Assembly: GCA_902560025.1 (NCBI GenBank)
Contig: CACEKL010000016.1
Coordinates: 1 to 17,237, forward strand
DNA: 17,237 nucleotides
DNA from: an uncultured Bacteroidota bacterium
GTDB taxonomy: Bacteria; Bacteroidota; Bacteroidia; Flavobacteriales; Flavobacteriaceae
Reading direction: 5' to 3'
Made by a program: the position numbers and the translations under genes. The notes below the pieces were generated by a model that was not told where the DNA came from, did not search any database, and saw nothing but the letters and a program-made list of their open reading frames with translations. Shown here one piece after another: positions 8,133-15,928 of the stretch (its first letter is position 1; each line of letters opens with the position of its first letter).

Positions 8133-8549
8133 ATGAAAAGTTTAAATAATATCTTATTAATATTTTTAGTAACTATTTTGACTATTAACTTATCATATAG
8201 TCAAGAAAAAAGAAAGCATTCTCATAAATACTCCCAAGAGTTAATTGAGACCTTATCAAGTTATCAGAAAGAATTAATTGAGAAAGAGAGAAAGTATCTT
8301 AACAAACAAAGAGATGCTATTAGAAGAACTTTTTCAATAGAGCAGAAAGAGATGATTGCTGATAGCTCACTAACAAATAGTCAAAAAAGAAAGAAAATCA
8401 TTGCATCGTTTTCTTCAGATCAAAAAGAACTTATTGAAAAGTATGATAAGAGGATTGATACAATTAGAAAAAAGTTTTACAATTCTCTTAGTGAAATTCA
8501 GAAATCATTAATCAAGAAAAAAAGAAAGAAGTCAAAGAAAAATGATTAG
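8133..8549 (+). CDS. Secreted basic repeat protein, Spy/CpxP-like pattern, next to ECF sigma factor
   Basis: This 138-residue protein has a signal peptide (about 1-23, MKSLNNILLIFLVTILTINL then SYSQ) and a Lys/Arg-rich, mostly helical mature part. The frame is open further upstream, to 8079, but the ATG at 8133 places the signal peptide at the N-terminus and removes an overlap with the previous gene. Four copies of a [L/F]SxxQKxxI motif occur at residues 41, 67, 93 and 119, exactly 26 residues apart. The motif recalls the LTxxQ motif of periplasmic Spy/CpxP stress proteins, but I cannot establish homology. Flavobacterial genomes often list a small secreted protein here as a 'sensor of ECF sigma factor', so a sensing or chaperone role at the envelope is plausible. 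The tail (KKKRKKSKKND) is unusually basic. Confidence 0.8.
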   Translation: MKSLNNILLIFLVTILTINLSYSQEKRKHSHKYSQELIETLSSYQKELIEKERKYLNKQRDAIRRTFSIEQKEMIADSSLTNSQKRKKIIASFSSDQKELIEKYDKRIDTIRKKFYNSLSEIQKSLIKKKRKKSKKND

Positions 8550-8596
8550 ACTTTTTTTTTAACAAAACGTTGGGTTTACGATCAACCTTATTAAAA

Positions 8597-8604
8597 TATA
8601 TTTG
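8597..8604 (+). promoter_or_regulatory. Probable -7 element of the outer-membrane receptor gene
   Basis: TATATTTG is an exact TAnnTTTG match, 22 bases before the ATG at 8627. At the expected -33 position the sequence reads GTTT (8574-8577) rather than TTTG, so the upstream half is weak. It lies in the 77-base gap behind the sigma-factor cluster, so the receptor can probably be transcribed on its own. Confidence 0.4.
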
Positions 8605-8626
8605 CCACACCAAACAAAAAAACCAC

Positions 8627-11131
8627 ATGAAAAATTTATTTAGATTATTTCTAGTCTTATTTAGTGCCTCTTTATTTTCACAGCAAACTGGAGGTGCTAA
8701 TTACCAGCAGTATCAAAATATGCGATTTAATGTTTCCGGATCAGTAGTTGACTCTGAAACTGATGAAGTCCTTGAGTATGCTACAATTACCCTGAAAAAT
8801 AAAAGAAATACTGAAAATGTCTTTGGAGGCATAACAGGAGAAGATGGTAAATTCTCCGTTGAGGTATCACCAGGTATGTATGAGGTCAGTATTGACTATA
8901 TTTCTTTTGAATCCTACACAAACAATAATCTATTGGTTAGAGGAGATACTGATTTGGGAACTGTTTCTTTAAATCTAGATGTATCAGTTCTAGATGAAGT
9001 TGAGGTTAGAGCTGAGAGAACCCAGGTTGAAGTTAGATTAGACAAGAAAATATACAATGTTGGACAAGACATTACTGTTAGAGGAGGTAATGTATCTGAT
9101 GTTTTAGCTAACATACCATCGATTGATGTTGACTTTGATGGTAATATTTCATTAAGAGGAAATAATAATGTAAGAATTTTAATTAATGGGAAGCCATCAG
9201 GTCTAGTTGGACTATCAGGACCTCAAGGGTTAAGGTCAATTCCCTCTGAGTCTATTGAAAAAGTTGAAGTTGTTACATCTCCTTCTGCTAGATATTCAGC
9301 TGAAGGTACCGCCGGTATTTTAAATATTATTTTAAAGAAACAAGATTTACTAGGTTTTAACGGAAATGTTAATGGAAGTATTGGTTCCCCAAAGAATAGT
9401 AGTGGATCTGGTACATTTAACCTTAGGAATGATAAGTTAAATATATTCAATACTACTACATATAAGGACTCTGACAATAACGGTAACTTTTTCTCAGAAA
9501 CAGAATACTTTAGAAATAATCTTGAAATCGAAAGCTCAAACAAAAGTACTCGAAATGAAAAAAACATTTTTTTAAATCTTGGTTTAGAATATTATTTTGA
9601 TGAAAAGACTTCACTAACATTAAGTGGTTTTTATAGAAAAGGAGATGAACTTAGTAACTCAAGGAACATTGTAAATGATATAACCAATGGTATTATATCT
9701 GCTACTAATGAAAGACTTGCCAATGATGAAGAACTTGAAGAGTCGTTTGAATATGCACTTGATTTTTACAAAGATTTTGATAAGGATGGTCATACTCTTA
9801 GTGCAAGAATATCTTATGAAGAATCTGATGAAAATTCAATTGATAATATAGAAGATTTTTCAACACTTCCTTTTGTATCTGAATCTGAATTTGAAAGAAC
9901 AACAAATATAGATTTTCAAAATAGACTTCTCGCCCAAATAGATTACGTTTATCCAATTGATGAAAACACTGAAATAGAATTTGGATACAGAGGTAGATTC
10001 TTAGAGAGAGAAACTGACTTTGATGTCTCATTCTTACAAGGGACCTCATATATATCAGATAGTGGATTATCCAATGTATTTAACTACACAGAAAATATTA
10101 ATTCTCTATACGGACAGTTTGGTAAAAAGTTTAATAAGTTTTCTGCTTTACTAGGATTAAGATTTGAAGATTCTAAGCAAGAAATTAATCAAAAAACTAC
10201 TGGTCAGTTTGAAATAAAGAAATATTCAGACTTATTTCCAACTATAAATTTAGCTTATGAAATTTCTGATCTAGAGTCACTAACACTTGGTTATAGCAAA
10301 AGAATTAGAAGGCCAAGAGGATGGGATATTAACCCTTTTCCAAGAAGAAACTCTATTACATCCTATAGAAGAGGAAATCCATTCTTAGATCCTACATTTT
10401 CATCCGCTTATGAAATTGACTATTTAAAAAGATTCAAAAAAATAACAATTAATACATCCCTGTTCTTTAGGCAGTCAGATGGTAATGTTGAGAGAATTCA
10501 ACAAGAAACTGGTCAACTTGTTGACTTAATTTTTGATTCAAGTAATGATAACCCTGTATTACAAGTTCCTGTTCTGGAGTATTATCCAATTAACTTATCA
10601 ACCAATAAAAGAATTGGATCAGAAGTAAGTATTACATATACTCCATCAAGATCAGTTAGACTGAATGGTAGTTTTACACTTAATTCTGAAAAGATTAGAG
10701 GCAGTTATGAAAATCAAAACTTTGATTCAGATGACACAAATTGGAGTGCTAGATTTAACGGATTTATTAGACTTCCAAAAGATTATAGTATTCAATTCTT
10801 TGGATTTTTAAGAGGTCCAAGTGAAACTGCTTTTTCTAAAAGAAAGTCTTTTGGATTTACAACAGCAGCAATTCAAAAAAATATTCTTGACAGAAAGGGT
10901 AACATATCACTTAGATATTCTGATTTATTTAATACTGGTAGATGGAGATCTACTACAACAAGAGAAACTTTTAGGTCAGAATCCGAAGGGCAATGGAGAG
11001 AGCCTACTCTAATCCTTACATTTTCATATATAATTAGTGAAGATAAGAACAATAGGAGAAAAAGAAGAAATCAAAGAGATCAACAGGATTTCAGTGAAGG
11101 GGGCGATGATGGACCTATCTTTAACAACTAG
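8627..11131 (+). CDS. TonB-dependent-receptor-like outer-membrane beta-barrel protein
   Basis: The 834-residue product starts at the ATG at 8627, which gives a clean signal peptide (MKNLFRLFLVLFSASLFSQQ). A TTG 57 bases upstream would put 19 polar residues before it and overlap the promoter element. After the signal come a carboxypeptidase-regulatory-like domain (about 36-118, VSGSVVDSETDEVLEYATITL), a plug domain (about 140-240, VSDVLANIPSIDVDFDGNISLRG, SIEKVEVVTSPSARYSAEGTAGILNI), and a long beta-barrel (about 245-808). The tail is Arg/Asp-rich (RRKRRNQRDQQ) and ends IFNN. The pattern fits the 'outer membrane beta-barrel family' receptors of Bacteroidota rather than SusC: no SusC signature is present and no susD follows. 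Such proteins import an unknown large or scarce substrate across the outer membrane. The upstream sigma/anti-sigma genes may control it, but it has its own promoter element. Confidence 0.9.
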   Translation: MKNLFRLFLVLFSASLFSQQTGGANYQQYQNMRFNVSGSVVDSETDEVLEYATITLKNKRNTENVFGGITGEDGKFSVEVSPGMYEVSIDYISFESYTNNNLLVRGDTDLGTVSLNLDVSVLDEVEVRAERTQVEVRLDKKIYNVGQDITVRGGNVSDVLANIPSIDVDFDGNISLRGNNNVRILINGKPSGLVGLSGPQGLRSIPSESIEKVEVVTSPSARYSAEGTAGILNIILKKQDLLGFNGNVNGSIGSPKNSSGSGTFNLRNDKLNIFNTTTYKDSDNNGNFFSETEYFRNNLEIESSNKSTRNEKNIFLNLGLEYYFDEKTSLTLSGFYRKGDELSNSRNIVNDITNGIISATNERLANDEELEESFEYALDFYKDFDKDGHTLSARISYEESDENSIDNIEDFSTLPFVSESEFERTTNIDFQNRLLAQIDYVYPIDENTEIEFGYRGRFLERETDFDVSFLQGTSYISDSGLSNVFNYTENINSLYGQFGKKFNKFSALLGLRFEDSKQEINQKTTGQFEIKKYSDLFPTINLAYEISDLESLTLGYSKRIRRPRGWDINPFPRRNSITSYRRGNPFLDPTFSSAYEIDYLKRFKKITINTSLFFRQSDGNVERIQQETGQLVDLIFDSSNDNPVLQVPVLEYYPINLSTNKRIGSEVSITYTPSRSVRLNGSFTLNSEKIRGSYENQNFDSDDTNWSARFNGFIRLPKDYSIQFFGFLRGPSETAFSKRKSFGFTTAAIQKNILDRKGNISLRYSDLFNTGRWRSTTTRETFRSESEGQWREPTLILTFSYIISEDKNNRRKRRNQRDQQDFSEGGDDGPIFNN

Positions 11132-11286
11132 GATTTTAATTTCTTAGATATAAAATCTTTTATCTTTTGGAATACATATGATGATGCCCAATATGGTGCT
11201 ACTATTGCTAAAAAAATCATGAGCCAAAAGCCCATTGTGAATATTGCTAAAAAAGCTAAAAAACCGAGGTATTGTTGAAACTCCAT
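11128..11286 (-). CDS. 52-residue single-helix membrane protein, unknown function
   Basis: Reading from ATG (11286-11284) to TAG (11130-11128) gives a 52-residue protein. It has a short polar start (MEFQQYLG), a long hydrophobic stretch (about 7-33, FLAFLAIFTMGFWLMIFLAIVAP), then WASSYVFQKIKDFISKKLKS, an amphipathic basic tail. This is the shape of a real small membrane protein rather than a chance frame. Support comes from an exact consensus promoter 19 bases upstream and from its filling the only 200-base gap in the region. Its stop overlaps the stop of the convergent receptor gene by two bases. I do not recognise a family. Conservation in relatives would settle it. Confidence 0.7.
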   Translation of the reverse strand: MEFQQYLGFLAFLAIFTMGFWLMIFLAIVAPYWASSYVFQKIKDFISKKLKS

Positions 11287-11304
11287 ATATTTGTAAATGC
11301 TAAA

Positions 11305-11335
11305 CAAAAGTAATTTTTTTTAAGTAAATTACAAA
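11305..11335 (-). promoter_or_regulatory. Consensus Bacteroidota promoter for the 52-residue membrane protein
   Basis: Read on the minus strand: TTTG (11335-11332), exactly 19 bases, then TACTTTTG (11312-11305). This fits TTTG-N19-TAnnTTTG at every defined base. Transcription should start near 11300, giving a leader of about 15 bases before the ATG at 11286. The element lies in the 54-base region shared with the divergent fumC gene. Confidence 0.65.
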
Positions 11336-11340
11336 GGATC

Positions 11341-12738
11341 ATGGACTACAGAATAGAAAAAGATACACTTGGAGAGGTAAAGGTTCCTAAAGACTCGCTT
11401 TGGGGTGCTCAAACCGAGAGATCAAAAAAAAACTTCAAAATTGGTAACCCATCCTCAATGCCAATTGAAATAATTCACGCTTATGCTATTTTAAAAAAAT
11501 CAGCTGCAGCTGCTAACCATGAATTGGGAATCTTGTCAAAAGAAAAGTCTGAACTTATCCAAGCAGTATGTGATGAAATTATTTCTAATAAACATAATGA
11601 ACAATTTCCTTTAGTTATTTGGCAGACAGGCTCTGGAACTCAAACTAATATGAATGTAAATGAAGTAATTTCAAACAGAGCTCATATAATTGAAGGAAAA
11701 AAACTTGGAGAATCAGAAAAAACTCTATCACCTAATGATGATGTTAATCTTTCACAATCGTCAAACGATAGTTTTCCTTCAGCAATAAACATTGCTGCTA
11801 TGAAGATAATTACAGATAATACATTAGTTAATTTAAAAATATTAAGAGATAGTCTAAATAAAAAGTCAAAGGAGTTTAACAAAATTGTCAAAATTGGAAG
11901 AACTCACCTCATGGACGCTACTCCTATTACTCTTGGCCAAGAGTTCTCAGGTTATGTAGCTCAAATTGATAATGGAATTAAATCTATTAAAAATGCAATG
12001 GATCACTTATCGGAATTACCGATTGGAGGAACTGCTGTTGGGACTAAGCTAAACACTCCTAAGGGTTACTCAAAAAAAGTTGTTGAAAGTATTTCAAAAA
12101 ACTCAGGTCTTAAATTTAAAGAATCCCCCAATAAATTTGAAGGTATTGCATCTCATGATTGTATTGTTGAGATGCACGGTGCAATCAAGACAGCCGCTGC
12201 CTCAATATATAAAATATCAAATGATATAAGGCTGATGGGATCTGGACCAAGATCTGGATTAGGTGAACTAATATTACCTGCTAATGAGCCTGGTAGTTCT
12301 ATAATGCCAGGAAAAGTTAATCCAACACAATGTGAAGCAATTTCAATGGTTTGTGCCCAAATAATAGGTAATGACGTGGCTGTTAGTTTTGCAGGGGCTA
12401 ATGGTCACTTTGAGTTAAATGTTTTTAAGCCTTTATTCGCATACAATATTATAGAGTCATCAAAAATACTAGGAGATGCATGTTTGAGTTTCTCAAAAAA
12501 CTGTATTGAAGGTCTAAAACCAAATAAAAAGAAAATAGAAAGATTTTTAAATGATTCTCTTATGCTTGTAACTGCTTTAAACACAAAAATTGGATACTAC
12601 AAAGCAGCAGAGATAGCTAATAAAGCTTATAAAGAAGACATTACGCTTAAAGAAGCATGTATTCAACTTAATTATTTATCAGAAAAAGAGTTTGACAAAT
12701 ATGTCAATCCTGAAAGAATGACAAACAATGAAGGTTGA
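11341..12738 (+). CDS. fumC: Class II fumarate hydratase
   Basis: Interconverts fumarate and L-malate in the TCA cycle; the enzyme is a homotetramer without iron-sulfur cluster. At 465 residues the length is normal. Landmarks: [14 protein letters not shown] (about 97-109), [12 protein letters not shown] (138-149), the [10 protein letters not shown] segment with His189 (the E. coli His188 equivalent), and the superfamily signature [10 protein letters not shown] at 318-327, which carries the mobile catalytic serine loop. A C-terminal small helical domain follows. The promoter is not clear: TAATTTTT (11311-11318) with TTTG 17 bases upstream is a poor match and overlaps the opposite-strand promoter. 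The last 11 bases overlap the acetyltransferase gene. Confidence 0.97.
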   Translation: MDYRIEKDTLGEVKVPKDSLWGAQTERSKKNFKIGNPSSMPIEIIHAYAILKKSAAAANHELGILSKEKSELIQAVCDEIISNKHNEQFPLVIWQTGSGTQTNMNVNEVISNRAHIIEGKKLGESEKTLSPNDDVNLSQSSNDSFPSAINIAAMKIITDNTLVNLKILRDSLNKKSKEFNKIVKIGRTHLMDATPITLGQEFSGYVAQIDNGIKSIKNAMDHLSELPIGGTAVGTKLNTPKGYSKKVVESISKNSGLKFKESPNKFEGIASHDCIVEMHGAIKTAAASIYKISNDIRLMGSGPRSGLGELILPANEPGSSIMPGKVNPTQCEAISMVCAQIIGNDVAVSFAGANGHFELNVFKPLFAYNIIESSKILGDACLSFSKNCIEGLKPNKKKIERFLNDSLMLVTALNTKIGYYKAAEIANKAYKEDITLKEACIQLNYLSEKEFDKYVNPERMTNNEG

Positions 12739-13201
12739 AATAGTATCTTACTCAGATAAATATTCTAAATACTTCTATGATCTAAATCACGATTGGTTAA
12801 GTGAATTTTTTTATGTTGAGGAATACGATGAAAAGGTACTCAAAAACTGTAAAGAAGAAATAATTGATAAGGGTGGATACATTTTTTTTGCTCTTTATGA
12901 TACTGAAGTTGTTGGAACTATGGCGCTAATTCCCAGAGAAAAAAGTGTGTATGAATTAAATAAAATGGCTGTAAAAAAAGATTTAAGAGGAAATGGAATA
13001 GGTCATCAATTAATACAATTTATAATTGATTATTCTGTAAAGAATAATTTTGAATCAGTAATACTTTATTCCAACACAGTTTTAAAAAATTCAATTCACC
13101 TTTATAATAAATTTGGATTTAAAGAAATAGATAATCCAGATGCACCCTACAAAAGGAGTGATATAAAGATGGAATTAAAATTATCTAACCTTAGAAAATA
13201 A
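12728..13201 (+). CDS. GNAT-family N-acetyltransferase
   Basis: This 157-residue protein has the GNAT fold order. Strand 4 and motif A are [22 protein letters not shown], with the acetyl-CoA pyrophosphate loop RGNGIG at residues 87-92. Motif B is [24 protein letters not shown] (about 111-134), with the typical A/S-x-x-L-Y-x-K-x-G-F ending. It should transfer an acetyl group from acetyl-CoA to an amine, but the acceptor cannot be told. It starts inside the end of fumC (11-base overlap), so the two are co-transcribed. A functional link to fumarate hydratase is not implied. Its 3' end overlaps the convergent CPBP protease gene by 21 bases, leaving no room for a separate terminator. Confidence 0.9.
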   Translation: MKVEIVSYSDKYSKYFYDLNHDWLSEFFYVEEYDEKVLKNCKEEIIDKGGYIFFALYDTEVVGTMALIPREKSVYELNKMAVKKDLRGNGIGHQLIQFIIDYSVKNNFESVILYSNTVLKNSIHLYNKFGFKEIDNPDAPYKRSDIKMELKLSNLRK

Positions 13202-14086
13202 TTTTTCTTTCCAGTTTGTCCATGAATACTTCCTTGCAAATAAAGCAAGAAGAATAGGAAAAACAATAAAAGGAGTAATCCAATCAGTAATACCAAGACT
13301 TGGCTCAGAGATATCAATTAGAATTGATTCTGTTTGAAATACAGTCCAATCTGCTGTTACAAGTAATGCAGCAATAAGATTATTAGCAGCATGAAAACCT
13401 AAAGCAAGTTCAAGACCATCATCCATAAGTGTCATAATTCCCAAAACGAAACCAACTGTTATGTATAGAATTACAAATTCGTATCCAAGTGCTGTAATCT
13501 CAGGATTAGCTAGATGTAAAGACCCAAAAACAGTAGATGTTAAAAAAAGTGCCATAAATCTACTATTCAACCAATGACCAAAGCCTTGCATTAAATAACC
13601 ACGAAAAACAATCTCCTCAACACTAGTTTGAATCGGTATAAACAAAATTGCTATTACTGCTAAGATTAAAAACTCTTTAACTTTAAAATTGAAAACGTAG
13701 TTTTCAGGATTAAGAGAATATTCTAAAAAAACAAAGGCAGAAACAACTGTACCCCAGAGCATAAAAGAATACAAAACCCTTTCTAAATCAATTTTTTTTC
13801 TGCTAGATAGGATTGACATAATAGGCAAGTCATGCAGTTTTTTTACGACTAACCATATACCTGGTAAAACAAATGCAAAGCTTAAGAGTAGTAAAAAAAG
13901 TCTAAGATTTGATGGAATTGTTTTAAAAATATCCATTGGTTCAGCATCAGGGCTAGGTAACTCTGAAGGTAAAAAAGGTATCATAGGTAGCTGTCCTATG
14001 GTAGAGAATAGTATTAGTATAAATGATCCTAATATATAATACCAAAAGTTTTTTAGTTTATATGATTTATCCCAAAGAAACATCAT
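13181..14086 (-). CDS. CPBP-family intramembrane glutamic endopeptidase
   Basis: The 301-residue protein has about seven to eight hydrophobic segments. It carries the CPBP (CaaX protease/bacteriocin-processing) motifs: EEIVFRGYLMQGFG (Glu157, Glu158, Arg162; motif 1 EExxxR), VFGSLHLAN (His191; motif 2), and GFHAANN (His232, Asn236; motif 3). The active site lies inside the membrane. Bacterial members cut membrane-bound or prenylated substrates or give bacteriocin self-immunity; the substrate here is unknown. Two consecutive ATG codons open the gene. The second-to-last base of the PAS-MenA frame overlaps them in an ATGA junction, so it is translated from the same mRNA. Pairing a protease fold historically linked to prenylated peptides with a prenyltransferase is notable, but may be chance. 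Confidence 0.9.
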   Translation of the reverse strand: MMFLWDKSYKLKNFWYYILGSFILILFSTIGQLPMIPFLPSELPSPDAEPMDIFKTIPSNLRLFLLLLSFAFVLPGIWLVVKKLHDLPIMSILSSRKKIDLERVLYSFMLWGTVVSAFVFLEYSLNPENYVFNFKVKEFLILAVIAILFIPIQTSVEEIVFRGYLMQGFGHWLNSRFMALFLTSTVFGSLHLANPEITALGYEFVILYITVGFVLGIMTLMDDGLELALGFHAANNLIAALLVTADWTVFQTESILIDISEPSLGITDWITPFIVFPILLALFARKYSWTNWKEKLFSKVR

Positions 14087-15435
14087 TGAAAATTAGCTAA
14101 AATAATCATATAAATAAAGGAGAATAACATATGAAAGTATATCGTATGAATGTTATACTTGATCAAAGATCTACTATTGTAGTGCTTAAATAATCCAGCT
14201 ATTAGGTAATATGAATAAATCATTGTTACAGGTATTAGTAAATACAAGAACAAGGATTCTTGAGTTTGATTAAGAAGATTTTCTGCTATATAGTAAAGAG
14301 AGCCTACAGCTAATGCTAAGTTAAGTGCATAAATCCATCTTGATGATTTTTTACCCAAAAGAACAACTAAATGATTTTTACCAACTTTTTTATCTGATGC
14401 ATAGTCAGGGTATTGGTTTATAAAAAGAATATTAGTTGTCAATAGACCAATTGGAACTCCAAGTAAAATCAAATTGTAAAATTCATTTGAAAACAACTGA
14501 ATTGTTTCATTAGCAATAGCAAATCCAGTACCTAATGTTAGTAAAGGTCCAAACGAAAGAAAAATTGAAAGCTCTCCTAAACCATATCTAGACGAAAGTC
14601 TTATTGGTTTTGCAGTGTAAAAGTACCCAACCAGAACTCCAATTAAGGCAATTATTGCAGCGTAATATGCATTAAATGTAGATCCAGTATTTAAATAACT
14701 TGTATATAAAATACCAGCAGCAGTAAATAAACCTAAAATAAACATCACATTAGCTAGACTTTTAGTACCCTTTAAAGTTATTAGACCAAGCTCTACTGCC
14801 CTACTTCCTCCAGATAATTGAGCACCCTGAAGGATTGTTGAGTCCATTCCTGCATTAAAGTATTCCGTGTTAGCTTCATCTGTACCATGTGTAACATCAA
14901 AGTAATCATTGTACAAGTTTGAAAATAGATGAAAGAATAATATTCCAAAAGTAGTCAGAGTAAGAGATATTGGGCTAAATAGATTATCTCCAATTCCTGC
15001 ATAATAACATCCAATGGCAAAAACTGGGAATAAAGATGCAGAAGCAAAACCAACTCTAGTTATTGCTACACCTTTTATGATTTTTGTAACAAAACTGATA
15101 GGTATATTAACTTCTTCATCAATTACTTCAGTGATTCCACAATATCCTGTTTGTGGATTATTTTTTCCATTACCAAAATTTGGGGTTATTTTAATTTTTG
15201 CAGCAAATTTTGAACCATCTTTTCTTATAAAATTGGTTTTGGTAATATGTTCACCAGTTTGATTTGCATCTTTTAACCAACCTAGAACATTCTGAAGAAC
15301 TATTTCTCCTGGTGAAAAAATTGAAACTCTTTTAATACCTACTAATTCATTAGAAGGATAACCAAACATTTTAACAGCACCATCGTTCATGTTTGTAATT
15401 AAACCTTCCATATCGCATATAATAACACTTTTCAT
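14083..15435 (-). CDS. PAS domain fused to MenA/UbiA-type polyprenyltransferase
   Basis: A 450-residue two-part protein. Residues 1-108 are a PAS domain: IICDMEGLITNMNDGAVKMFGY, ELVG, SPGE, then RKDGSKFAAKIKITP and GYCGITEV. There is no LOV-type cysteine motif. Residues 115-450 form a UbiA membrane prenyltransferase with eight or nine helices. The first Asp-rich motif is NDYFD (176-180) plus Asp186, and the second is DYASD (344-348) followed by KKVGKNHLVVLLGKK. QLSGGSR (207-212) and GLGELSIFLSFGPLLTLG (285-302) are typical of MenA, which prenylates 1,4-dihydroxy-2-naphthoate to make menaquinone. Start choice: the promoter at 15455-15485 lies just upstream and the PAS fold begins within the first residues. 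The frame is continuous, so the fusion is real. The MenA substrate is inferred from motifs and the neighbouring thioesterase. Confidence 0.88.
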   Translation of the reverse strand: MKSVIICDMEGLITNMNDGAVKMFGYPSNELVGIKRVSIFSPGEIVLQNVLGWLKDANQTGEHITKTNFIRKDGSKFAAKIKITPNFGNGKNNPQTGYCGITEVIDEEVNIPISFVTKIIKGVAITRVGFASASLFPVFAIGCYYAGIGDNLFSPISLTLTTFGILFFHLFSNLYNDYFDVTHGTDEANTEYFNAGMDSTILQGAQLSGGSRAVELGLITLKGTKSLANVMFILGLFTAAGILYTSYLNTGSTFNAYYAAIIALIGVLVGYFYTAKPIRLSSRYGLGELSIFLSFGPLLTLGTGFAIANETIQLFSNEFYNLILLGVPIGLLTTNILFINQYPDYASDKKVGKNHLVVLLGKKSSRWIYALNLALAVGSLYYIAENLLNQTQESLFLYLLIPVTMIYSYYLIAGLFKHYNSRSLIKYNIHTIYFHMLFSFIYMIILANFQ

Positions 15436-15454
15436 ATAAATATTTTTAAAGTGC

Positions 15455-15485
15455 CAAATTTACATTTTGACAAATTAATATGAAA
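15455..15485 (-). promoter_or_regulatory. Probable promoter of the PAS-MenA gene
   Basis: On the minus strand: TTTC (15485-15482), 19 bases, TAAATTTG (15462-15455). This differs from TTTG-N19-TAnnTTTG at one base. Transcription would start near 15450, about 15 bases before the ATG at 15435. It lies in the 64-base gap behind the thioesterase gene and would let PAS-MenA and the CPBP gene be expressed apart from dnaK. Confidence 0.55.
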
Positions 15486-15499
15486 GTTTTTTTTAAGTT

Positions 15500-15925
15500 T
15501 TACTTATTAATTGTTAACGTGGTGAGTTTTGCAAACGAAATATCTTTTCCTTCTTTGTTTTTAATTGATATTTTCCAAAGCTGCATTGTTCTACCCATAT
15601 GAATAGGTTCAGCTTTTGCAATAACGGTTCCTTCACTTATACCCCTTACATGATTAATTGACAGTTCAACGCCTCTTAACATCTGGTTCTCTTTTTTTGA
15701 AAAAATTGCAGCAGCTGAACTTCCAACTGTTTCTGCTAGAGCAGCAGTAGCTCCACCATGAAGGATACCAGCAGGTTGATGAAGCTTTGGGGTAACTTGC
15801 ATTTCAGCAACTAAGAAGGTTTCACCAACATCTGTAAAATTTATATCTAGAGTAGAAACAAGAGTACCCTTACACCTATCATTAGCTTCTTTTAGAATAA
15901 ACTTTTTTAATTTATTATCAATCAA
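15500..15925 (-). CDS. PaaI/YdiI-type hotdog thioesterase, probable DHNA-CoA thioesterase (MenI-like)
   Basis: This 141-residue single hotdog-fold protein aligns well, from memory, with E. coli YdiI (MenI), which releases 1,4-dihydroxy-2-naphthoate from its CoA ester. Key parts are QPAGILHGG (Gln50, His56), the catalytic Glu65 in LAETVGS, SINHVRGISEGTV (about 89-101) and EPIHMGRTMQLWKI (about 106-119). The next gene is MenA-like and uses exactly that product, which supports a menaquinone role. Other PaaI-type acyl-CoA substrates remain possible. The start is TTG at 15925; the preceding codon is ATT, and before that the TAG stop of dnaK lies in the same frame. The next Met is residue 42. It must be co-transcribed with dnaK. 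Confidence 0.88.
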   Translation of the reverse strand: MIDNKLKKFILKEANDRCKGTLVSTLDINFTDVGETFLVAEMQVTPKLHQPAGILHGGATAALAETVGSSAAAIFSKKENQMLRGVELSINHVRGISEGTVIAKAEPIHMGRTMQLWKISIKNKEGKDISFAKLTTLTINK

Positions 15926-15928
15926 AAT

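Noticed and set aside
9223..9567. Antisense open frame of 114 codons inside the receptor gene, and similar frames opposite icd, rplT and fumC
   Set aside because: They lie opposite clearly coding genes, show no recognisable domain, and are a by-product of the codon use of the sense strand.
11147..11168. Bulged inverted repeat GATA(T)AAAA / TTTTATC followed by TTTT, a possible terminator of the receptor gene
   Set aside because: The stem is almost all A-T, has a bulge and too small a loop, and falls inside the minus-strand small gene.
11290..11318. Possible fumC promoter TTTG-N17-TAATTTTT
   Set aside because: Spacer is two bases short and the last base of the -7 element is wrong; left as a remark under fumC.
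13193..13208. Inverted repeat AGAAAA-TAAT-TTTTCT at the convergent GNAT/CPBP junction, a possible two-way terminator
   Set aside because: Only six AT-rich pairs with one G-C, lying across the overlapping gene ends; in so AT-rich a sequence this is expected by chance.
15050..15435. PAS domain as a blue-light LOV sensor
   Set aside because: The conserved cysteine motif (NCRFLQ-like) of LOV domains is absent, so flavin-cysteine photochemistry is not supported.
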